This document shows, piece after piece, positions 6,585 through 11,901 of a stretch of DNA of 11,901 nucleotides. The notes under the pieces are model-generated. The model was not told the origin of the DNA. It was given only the letters and a program-made list of their open reading frames with translations, and searched no databases. The translations under genes were made by a program, and so were the position numbers. Source of the DNA: Acidimicrobiia bacterium (GTDB taxonomy: Bacteria > Actinomycetota > Acidimicrobiia > Acidimicrobiales > Ilumatobacteraceae); NCBI GenBank assembly GCA_013811855.1, contig JACCUL010000422.1, positions 1 through 11,901 on the forward strand, read 5' to 3'. Numbering within the stretch: position 1 is the first letter of the stretch; every line of letters starts with the position of its first letter.

Positions 6585-6614
6585 GATAAACCTTCATCCA
6601 TACTTGAAGGTCAA
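6585..6614 (-). promoter_or_regulatory. MerR-type promoter and operator of the merR operon
   Basis: Reading the minus strand, TTGACC (6609-6614) is a strong -35. TTTATC (6585-6590) or TTATCG (6584-6589) is the -10, giving an 18- or 19-bp spacer, longer than the usual 17 and typical of MerR-controlled promoters. The spacer holds a perfect 7-bp dyad, ACCTTCA and TGAAGGT (6590-6596 and 6605-6611), eight bases apart. The predicted transcript begins around 6578, within a few bases of the ATG at 6575, so the mRNA is essentially leaderless. Confidence 0.82.
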
Positions 6615-6654
6615 GGGGCACGTCGGTTGTGGTTCAGCACGCCCTGTCCGAACT

Positions 6655-6822
6655 TCAGGCCGCGAGGAGGGTGCGTTCCGTGAGACACAGCGCGGAGTCG
6701 ACGACTTCGTCGACGCTGCGGGCGGTTGCGTGGAAGTCGAGGATCATCTCGGTGGCGCCGAGTTCCGTCACGCGAGCGATGTCGCCCATCACTTGGCTGG
6801 AACTGCCGATGAACGCGGCGAG
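6655..6822 (-). pseudogene. 3' remnant of a luciferase-like (LLM, F420-type) oxidoreductase gene
   Basis: The minus strand has an open frame ending with TGA at 6655-6657. It reads AFIGSSSQVMGDIARVTELG, then ATEMILDFHATARSVDEVVD, then a short tail. This matches the C-terminal pattern of LLM-class flavin/F420 oxidoreductases (GSP.QV..DIAR..ELGA...LD....SVDE..D). Only about 55 codons are left. The homology-like stretch stops where the sigma-factor gene starts on the other strand, and no start codon or N-terminal barrel is present. It is therefore a truncated remnant, presumably cut when the neighbouring cassette arrived. Recognition is by pattern only. Confidence 0.55.
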
Positions 6823-7404
6823 TGCCCGATCTCGAGACGATCTGGGCCGAGGTCGGCGCGTCGATGGAACGCTTCGTGCGGCGCCGGATCAACGACCCGC
6901 ACCAGGGGCGACGACGTCGTCGCCGACGTGATGCTGCGCATCCACCAGCACCTCGGGTCGCTCGACGACCGTGAACGTTTGACTGCATGGGTGTTCCCGA
7001 TCGCTCGCAACGCGATCACCGATCACTACCGCCGCACCGGCCGGCGACGAGAGGTGCTCGGCGCCGATCTGGAACCGGTCAGCGACCCGAGCGCCGATGC
7101 GTGGCTGGACGACCAACAGGCGACCCTGTCGGAGCTCGCCGCGTGCATTCGTCCGCTGGTCGATGCCCTGCCCGCCGACTACCGGCGGGCGCTGGAGCTG
7201 ACCGACTTCGAAGGTCACAGCCAGGGCGACGCAGCGCGGATCGAGGGCATCTCGCTATCCGGCATGAAGTCCCGGGTGCAACGCGGACGGCGCCACTTCG
7301 CCACCCTCGTCAAGCAGTGCTGCGACGTCACCACCGACAGCCGCGGCGAACTCGTCGATTTCCACCTGCGCGCCGACGGCTGCGGCTGCCCGCCGCCGTC
7401 GTGA
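6822..7404 (+). pseudogene. SigZ-like ECF RNA polymerase sigma factor, interrupted by a frameshift
   Basis: Alternative sigma factor that would direct RNA polymerase to stress promoters. From GTG 6822 the frame reads MPDLETIWAEVGASMERFV then RRRINDPHQG. It must then shift by one base to continue DDVVADVMLRIHQHLGSLDD, RERLTAWVFPIARNAITDHY (region 2) and ALPADYRRALELTDFEGHSQ, GDAARIEGISLSGMKSRVQR (region 4). The break is at the G-run GGGG 6905-6908; one G fewer would restore a ~193-aa protein. The C-terminal tail has KQCC, GELVDFHLR and CGC, matching the Cys-containing tail of SigZ-type factors next to arsenic genes. It lies 182 bp upstream of arsM on the same strand and probably serves it. It may be a true pseudogene or a sequencing error. 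A longer open frame from 6526 matches only the second part. Confidence 0.78.
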
Positions 7405-7445
7405 CCTGAGAAGTCGATCGATCGTCAGTTGCACTCCCGTTCTCC

Positions 7446-7470
7446 CATCGATTATCGTCGATCATAGATG
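7446..7470. promoter_or_regulatory. 25-bp imperfect palindrome upstream of arsM, candidate operator
   Basis: CATCGATTATCG (7446-7457) and CGATCATAGATG (7459-7470) are inverted around T7458 with 10 of 12 positions matching. It lies in the sigma-arsM gap, about 117 bases before the arsM start, in an AT-richer patch. Two 12-bp arms with a short centre resemble ArsR/SmtB-type operators, but no arsR gene is adjacent. No -10/-35 pair is clear. Confidence 0.45.
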
Positions 7471-7586
7471 AGATAGAGATGGCCCACAGCGGCCGAACTC
7501 GTGATGGGCCGTGCCCCAACTGCCGCCCAGTGCGAGACGCTGACGGGCAACCCGGCGGCGAGAAAGCCGAGACGAAAGGCAACGCG

Positions 7587-8321
7587 ATGAGCACCACTCC
7601 AAACCGCATCTACGACGAGGTACGCGACTACTACGCAGCGGCAGCCCGCACCGCAGACTCGGGACAGGCCGCTTGTTGCGGTCCGGACGCCGTCGGGTTC
7701 GGGGCCGCCAACTACGACGATCTCGGCGACCTCCCCGACGCCGCCGCGCTGGCCAGCATCGGCTGCGGTAACCCGATCGCCGTTGCCGACCTCCATCCGG
7801 GTGAAACCGTTCTCGACCTCGGGTCAGGCGGCGGGATCGATGTGCTGCTCTCCGCCAAGCGCGTCGGGCCGACCGGTCACGCCTTTGGGCTCGACATGAC
7901 CGACGAGATGCTCGACCTCGCCCGCCGGAACGCTGACGACGCCGGCGCCGCCAACGTCGAGTTCCTCCACGGTCGAATGGAGGACGTCCCGCTCCCCGAC
8001 GCCTCGATCGACGTGGTCATCTCCAATTGCGTGATCAACCTCTCCCCCGACAAGCCCGCGGTGTTCGCCGAGATGGTCCGCGTGCTGCGACCGGGAGGAC
8101 GGATCGGGATCAGCGACGTCGTCACTGAGGACCGCCTCACCGAGGACGAGCGCGCTGAACGTGGCTCCTACGTCGGCTGCATCGCCGGTGCCCTTCCGGT
8201 CACCGACTACACGCAGGGCCTGCGGGACGCCGGCTTTGTCGACGTGTCGATCACGTTCACGAACCAGGTCGGCGACGGCGTCCACAGCGCCATCGTCAAA
8301 GCCACGAAACCGTCGACCTGA
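7587..8321 (+). CDS. arsM: Arsenite S-adenosylmethionine methyltransferase
   Basis: Methylates As(III) using SAM, yielding methylated and partly volatile arsenicals; cytoplasmic. 244 aa from ATG 7587, with GAAAGG at 7574-7579 as ribosome-binding site; the open frame continues upstream to 7479 but without such a site. The SAM-binding motif VLDLGSGGGIDVLLSA is at 75-90. The three catalytic/As-binding Cys of the family are present in their diagnostic contexts: C60 in SIGCGNP, C148 in SNCVINLSPDK, C198 in GCIAGALP. An additional vicinal pair C30-C31 (AACCGPD) near the N-terminus is common in ArsM. The protein is somewhat shorter than algal ArsM and ends soon after ITFTNQVGDGVHSAIVKA. It lies downstream of the broken sigma gene and upstream of an MBL-fold gene (112 bp gap). 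Confidence 0.93.
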   Translation: MSTTPNRIYDEVRDYYAAAARTADSGQAACCGPDAVGFGAANYDDLGDLPDAAALASIGCGNPIAVADLHPGETVLDLGSGGGIDVLLSAKRVGPTGHAFGLDMTDEMLDLARRNADDAGAANVEFLHGRMEDVPLPDASIDVVISNCVINLSPDKPAVFAEMVRVLRPGGRIGISDVVTEDRLTEDERAERGSYVGCIAGALPVTDYTQGLRDAGFVDVSITFTNQVGDGVHSAIVKATKPST

Positions 8322-8433
8322 CGCGTCGCCTGGCACGCTGCTGACGACGCCATCGGGTAACGGACGCAGATTGAGACCACGGCGTCGATACGACCGTCCG
8401 TGCGGGTGTTCACCTCAACAAGGAGCACCTGCC

Positions 8434-9243
8434 ATGAACCAGTTCATCCGTCCCGTTCAGATCACCGCGGAGGCGCACCTCATCCAGAGCTTCTGGAACG
8501 AGCACGGCGCGCCCGTCGGTGTGCACATGAACACGATGGTGCTCGCCAGCCGCCAGCCGGTCGTGTTCGACACCGGCGTACCTGCCGATCGCCAGGGTTG
8601 GCTCGATGCCGTCAGCACCGTCGTCGACCCCGACGACGTCCGCTGGAACGTACTCAGCCACGACGACCACGACCACACCGGCAGCCTCGAAGCCGCCGTC
8701 GAGCACTTCCCCAACGCCACCGTGGTCGCCTCGTGGTGGATGACCGAACGGCTCGTCGGATCGATCGAGCTCGACCCGCGTCGCATGAGCTGGGTCGTCA
8801 GCGGCGACAGTCTCGACATCGGCGACCGGACCCTCGTGTTCCAACGGCCCCCGATCTACGACAGCCCGGCCACCCGAGCCGTGTTCGACCCGAGCACCGG
8901 GCTGTTCTGGGCCGGCGACCTCGGCGCCGCGCTCGGGCCCGAGGCGGTCGTGCACGCCGACGAGATGCCGGCCGACGAGCTCGCCGCCAGTTTCGTCGTC
9001 GCCCACGGCTGGATCAGCCCGTGGATCGCGCTGGTCGACGACGCCAAGCACCAGGCCGAGGTGACGCGGATCGCGGACCTCGGGATCACGACGTGGGCGC
9101 AGACCCATGGACCGGTCTACGAAGGCGCTCACATCGACCGGGCGATCGAGCTGCTGCGCGCCGTTCCTCGCGGTCCCGTCGTTCCCCAACCCGGGCAGGC
9201 AGGCCTCGACGCCATCGTCGCTTCGATGCTGGTCGCCGCCTGA
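8434..9243 (+). CDS. Stand-alone flavodiiron-type metallo-beta-lactamase-fold protein (ODP-like)
   Basis: 269 aa from ATG 8434, preceded by AAGGAG at 8420-8425. The metal motif is H76-D-D78-H-D80-H81-TG, i.e. HxDxDH. This resembles the HxExDH di-iron motif of flavodiiron proteins more than the HxHxDH of zinc MBL enzymes. Further likely ligands are D162 (FWAGDLG) and H225 (THGPVY), in the positions used by that family. No flavodoxin domain follows, so it belongs with single-domain oxygen-binding di-iron proteins or other MBL proteins that use a separate redox partner. No signal peptide. A gap of 112 bp separates it from arsM; with its own ribosome-binding site it could be cotranscribed. Substrate (O2, NO or an organic compound) is unknown. 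Confidence 0.82.
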   Translation: MNQFIRPVQITAEAHLIQSFWNEHGAPVGVHMNTMVLASRQPVVFDTGVPADRQGWLDAVSTVVDPDDVRWNVLSHDDHDHTGSLEAAVEHFPNATVVASWWMTERLVGSIELDPRRMSWVVSGDSLDIGDRTLVFQRPPIYDSPATRAVFDPSTGLFWAGDLGAALGPEAVVHADEMPADELAASFVVAHGWISPWIALVDDAKHQAEVTRIADLGITTWAQTHGPVYEGAHIDRAIELLRAVPRGPVVPQPGQAGLDAIVASMLVAA

Positions 9244-9383
9244 GAGGGTTCGGTGCTCTGGTGCCCGCGGCCCCTGCAGGTTCTGACGAGGTCTATGCAG
9301 GGCGGACCTGACGAGATCGCGCCAACAACCGCGAGCACGTCGCCCAAGTCGGGCCGGGGAACACTGGCGCGACACTGTGTCTC

Positions 9384-10190
9384 ATGCCCGATCGCTACGA
9401 CCTCTTCACCGACCTGCACTTCGATCGGCCGGCGGACCACGTCCTGCGGATCACGCTCGATGCCCCCGGCCTGAACGCGGTGAACCCGGCGATGCACCGC
9501 CAGCTCGCCGACGTCTGGACGGTGATCGACCGCGACCGCGACGTGCGCGTCGCCGTGCTGCAGGGCGCTGGGCGGGCGTTCTCGGCCGGGGGCAGTTTCG
9601 ACCTCGTCGGGTCGATGATCGACGACTACGCGACGCGCACGGCGGTGCTGCGTGAGGCCCGGGACCTCGTGTTCAATGTCATCAACTGCTCCAAGCCGAT
9701 CGTGTCGGCGATCCATGGACCAGCGGTGGGGGCCGGGCTGGTGGCCGCCCTGCTCGCCGACGTCTCGGTCGCCGCCAGAACGGCTCGCATCATCGACGGC
9801 CATACCCGCCTCGGCGTCGCCGCCGGCGATCACGCGGCGATCTGCTGGCCGCTCTTGTGCGGGATGGCCAAGGCCAAGTACTACCTGCTCACCTGCGAGG
9901 CGTTGACCGGCGAGGAGGCTGAGCGCATCGGGCTGGTCTCGTTGTGCGTCGACGACGACGTCGTGCACGACCGGGCGCTCGAGGTGGCCACGACGTTGGC
10001 TGCGGGCGCCCAGGCCGCCATCCGTTACACGAAGCAGACGTTGAACAACTGGTATCGGGCGCAGTCGGGCATCTTCGACGCCAGCTTGGCCTACGAGTTC
10101 TACGGCTTCGGCGGCCCCGACGTGGTCGAGGGCGTGGCCAGCCACACCGAGAAGCGCCCGCCGCGCTTCTCGGGACCGACGGCGGAGTGA
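9384..10190 (+). CDS. Crotonase/enoyl-CoA hydratase-family protein lacking both classical catalytic Glu
   Basis: 268 aa, crotonase fold acting on acyl-CoA thioesters. Oxyanion-hole segments are present: FSAGGSFD (66-73) and GPAVGAGL (112-119). The sequence around ADVSVAARTARIIDGHTRLG aligns without gaps to the catalytic region of rat mitochondrial hydratase. On that alignment Glu144 corresponds to V120 and Glu164 to H140, so neither acid/base Glu is retained. The later blocks GMAKAKYYLLTCEALTG, EAERIGLVSLC and RYTKQTLNNW are of the type seen in actinobacterial crotonases. It may therefore catalyse isomerisation, decarboxylation or thioester hydrolysis rather than hydration. It starts at ATG 9384 without a clear ribosome-binding site, and ends 28 bp from the convergent haloperoxidase pseudogene. 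No neighbouring fatty-acid gene is visible. Confidence 0.9.
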   Translation: MPDRYDLFTDLHFDRPADHVLRITLDAPGLNAVNPAMHRQLADVWTVIDRDRDVRVAVLQGAGRAFSAGGSFDLVGSMIDDYATRTAVLREARDLVFNVINCSKPIVSAIHGPAVGAGLVAALLADVSVAARTARIIDGHTRLGVAAGDHAAICWPLLCGMAKAKYYLLTCEALTGEEAERIGLVSLCVDDDVVHDRALEVATTLAAGAQAAIRYTKQTLNNWYRAQSGIFDASLAYEFYGFGGPDVVEGVASHTEKRPPRFSGPTAE

Positions 10191-10218
10191 GGCTCACCGC
10201 GCTCGGTCGGTTGATGGG

Positions 10219-11304
10219 TCATGCTTCGGGTTGGAAGTGGTGGCGGCCGACCCAGCGGGCGACGTGCCTGGCGATCATGGTCCCATCCTCGATGGCGGAG
10301 CGGTAGTGGTACCTCCCCAGATGCGGGCGTTGCCGACCTCGTAGGTCAGGTCGCGGGGACGGGTGAAGTGGCGGTCGCCGAGGCCGGTCAGGCTGGGGAC
10401 GGTGAAGTCGATCCGGCGGGTCCCGAGGAATCTGGCGATGACGCGTCCCGCAGTGGGTGTGATGCAGGAGTGGGCGCTGGGGTATTCGGGGTGGTTCGGC
10501 GTGCCCGCCAGCAGCGGGGACCATGCCGGGTCGGCGATGGTGGCGGCGTTGCCGTCGGTGTCGCCGGCGTGGATGGCGGTGACTGGTCGCCAGTACGCGT
10601 AGTGGTACTTGGCGTCGAAGCAGGCGATGAGGGCGTCGGCGTAGGTCACTGAGACCATCGCCATGAACCGTGAGGCCTCGACGATGTCGAGGTCGTGATC
10701 GTCCACGAACCTGCGGAACGAGCCGCGGGCCTGCTGCACTGGCGGCTCGGCCCAGAACCTGGCGGCCAGGGTCTGATCGGCGGTGCGCGTGGTGCTCGTG
10801 ATCGACCCGATCGCTTGGACCTCGTTGTATTCGCGGGCCCACTGCCTGGTGGGCAGCGCCGGGGGTCCGTCCGGTCGGAACTGGTTGGGCGCGCGGAGGC
10901 TGAACGGCTCCATCAGCCCGAGGTACGCACCGATCGGTGGTGTCGGCGCGGTTGGGATCCACACGCCGGGGATCGGCGGCTCCGGTGGGGTGTAGGTCAC
11001 CGGCGCCCGGAAGCCGTCGTCGGCGCGTCGGGCGATGAGGCGGGCCGCGACGTGCTCGCCGACGGCGACGCCGAGACGTTTGGCGAAGCCGTTGGGGATC
11101 GTGGCCAGTGACGCCTCGTAGGCCGGATCGAGGATCGTGGCCGCTTGGGCCTCCAGGTGGTGGGCCAGCACACGGTGGGCGGCCGCGGCCACGGCCGCCG
11201 CGGCCGACGCGTCCCACGGCGCGTCGACGTCGACGGCGAACGGCTCGTAACCGCCTTTCACGGCGATGACCGAGTCGTACACGGCGATGGCGACATAGGC
11301 CGCG
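10219..11304 (-). pseudogene. Vanadium-dependent haloperoxidase / PAP2-family protein, 5' truncated and frameshifted
   Basis: Family members use a vanadate cofactor to oxidise halides, or act as acid phosphatases with the same pocket. The pocket residues are recognisable: K and R seven apart in AKYHYAYWRP, S-A-H in EYPSAHS, and R then H six apart in NARIWGG|YHYRSA, matching K353, R360, S402-H404, R490 and H496 of the fungal chloroperoxidase. The last pair is split: the frame must gain one base at 10311/10312, between GG and YH, to continue HYRSAIEDGTMIARHVARWVGRHHF to the TGA at 10219-10221. In the present frame translation goes wrong and stops at 10275. The 5' end is also missing. Recognisable sequence begins at AIAAYVAIAVYDSV near 11303, where a different gene starts on the other strand, so the usual N-terminal segment is absent and no plausible start remains. 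Confidence 0.82.
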
Positions 11305-11814
11305 ATGGCGGATCCGCTGCGGTCGACGCTCCTGGACCTCCTGCTCGAGCGGGCTGCCACCGTCAGCGAGCTGGCGTCCGCGGTGCGCCGCCCGAAGAGC
11401 ACCGTGGCCCACCACGTGAACGTCCTCGTGGCTGCGGGGATGCTCCGTGTCGTGCGCACCCGGCGGGTGCGGGCTATCGACGAGCGCCAATACGGCCGCA
11501 CCGCCCGGCTCTTCCGCGTGGGCGTCGTCAACCAGCCCGGTGACACCCCAGCGATCGTGTGCGTCAACGCGCTGTCCGTGGCGGCGGCCGAAGCCGTTCC
11601 CGCGCCCGAGGCCGACGACCTGCGCACCATCCTTCGCCACGTCCGGATCCCGCGCGAACGCGCCAGCGAGTGCTGGGGGCAGGTCCGCTCGCTCGCCCAG
11701 GAGTTCGCCCAGCTGCCTCGCTCCGGCGACACGGTCTACGGGTTCGCGCGGGTCTACCCAACCGACCATCCCACCCTCCCCGACAGCGGCGATGATGCCG
11801 CCCGGGATCAGTGA
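11305..11814 (+). CDS. ArsR-like winged-helix transcriptional regulator
   Basis: 169 aa. The winged helix fills residues 1-70: ADPLRSTLLDLLLERAATVS, ELASAVRRPKSTVAHHVNVL and VAAGMLRVVRTRRVRAIDER, which follows the ArsR pattern (helix 1 PLR..LLDLL, recognition helix STVAHHV, wing). The C-terminal part (DDLRTILRHVRIPRERASEC, WGQVRSLAQEFAQL, VYGFARVYPTDHPTLPD) resembles a family of actinobacterial ArsR-like regulators with that tail. It has no metal-binding Cys cluster in the recognition helix, so a metal-sensing role is not indicated. The frame is closed by TAG at 11296-11298 just upstream. The ATG at 11305 therefore begins almost at helix 1, and a few N-terminal residues may be missing. No ribosome-binding site or promoter is seen between it and the haloperoxidase remnant. 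Confidence 0.8.
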   Translation: MADPLRSTLLDLLLERAATVSELASAVRRPKSTVAHHVNVLVAAGMLRVVRTRRVRAIDERQYGRTARLFRVGVVNQPGDTPAIVCVNALSVAAAEAVPAPEADDLRTILRHVRIPRERASECWGQVRSLAQEFAQLPRSGDTVYGFARVYPTDHPTLPDSGDDAARDQ

Positions 11815-11901
11815 CTGCGCCGGCCGAAGGCCTCCGTCCAAGGCTGACCTCCGGCGGTTCTGGAAGCGAGTTCGTCAGGAAAACCCTGCACACACCTCGT
11901 C
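11815..11901. other. Right-edge intergenic stretch
   Basis: Nothing supportable in the last 87 bases. CCGGCCGAAGGCC (11820-11832) is GC-rich and could form a weak hairpin after the regulator gene, but I do not call it a terminator. Confidence 0.4.

Noticed and set aside
6526..6821. Long open frame upstream of the sigma-factor domain as a 292-aa fusion protein.
   Set aside because: Its first ~125 codons are antisense to the MerR gene and to the oxidoreductase remnant and have no domain character; the true sigma N-terminus lies in another frame.
6905..6908. Programmed +1 frameshift in the sigma gene.
   Set aside because: No rare or stop codon at a slippery site and no known precedent in this family; an indel or sequence error is simpler.
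8345..8387. CGACGCC...GGCGTCG inverted repeat after arsM.
   Set aside because: 7-bp arms with a 29-base loop; too weak to call a terminator.
9272..9302. CCCTGC...GCAGGG inverted repeat after the MBL gene as a terminator.
   Set aside because: Only 6 bp with a 19-base loop; expected by chance in this composition.
11305..11841. Haloperoxidase N-terminus continuing on the minus strand to 11732 or 11841.
   Set aside because: That stretch is the antisense of the winged-helix gene and has no hydrophobic or haloperoxidase pattern.
1..11901. CRISPR array, tRNA or rRNA genes, integrase or transposase.
   Set aside because: No regularly spaced repeats, no tRNA-like fold apart from the tmRNA ends, and no recombinase motifs were found in the window.

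Overview
The window reads as a piece of a high-GC actinobacterial chromosome. The best guess is class Acidimicrobiia (Ilumatobacter-like). This rests on the GC-rich third codon positions, GTG starts, an actinobacterial-style winged-helix regulator, a crotonase of actinobacterial type and the remnant of a luciferase-like F420-type oxidoreductase. The taxonomic call is inference; no rRNA or marker gene is present.

Left part (1-2841): a PEBP/YbhB-family lipoprotein cut by the window edge, a B-box zinc-finger rhomboid protease, and a conserved hypothetical protein that converges on the rhomboid gene. They are followed by a complete one-piece tmRNA gene (ssrA, 2445-2841) with a readable tag ending in ALAA and a strong hairpin just downstream. 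The next ~730 bp are sparse. They hold one possible 54-codon ORF and a perfect 17-bp inverted repeat 343 bp apart.

Middle part (3570-6830, minus strand): a MerR regulator with an extra Cys-containing C-terminal domain, a 90-aa CCxGP membrane protein resembling mercury-uptake proteins, and a four-helix membrane protein. These three are joined by two ATGA overlaps and read from a well-formed MerR-type promoter/operator that gives a nearly leaderless mRNA. A small 56-aa ORF and a class II Fic AMP-transferase follow on the same strand. A 9-bp palindrome sits over the probable fic promoter. Upstream of merR lies the last ~55 codons of an F420-type oxidoreductase, cut off where the next cassette begins.

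Right-middle (6822-9243, plus strand): an arsenic-type cassette. It comprises a SigZ-like ECF sigma factor with a Cys-rich tail (broken by one extra base in a G-run), an arsenite methyltransferase (arsM) with the three conserved Cys, and a stand-alone flavodiiron-type metallo-beta-lactamase-fold protein. A 25-bp imperfect palindrome lies in the sigma-arsM gap. The region 4868-9243 therefore looks like a metal/metalloid-response island.

Right part (9384-11814): a crotonase lacking both classical catalytic Glu, a vanadium-haloperoxidase/PAP2-family pseudogene (5' truncated and frameshifted inside the vanadate pocket), and an ArsR-like winged-helix regulator whose start abuts the truncated haloperoxidase end. 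Three lesions (two single-base frameshifts and one truncated gene remnant), plus the abrupt head-to-head junction near 11300, suggest either active gene decay and rearrangement in this accessory region or sequence errors.
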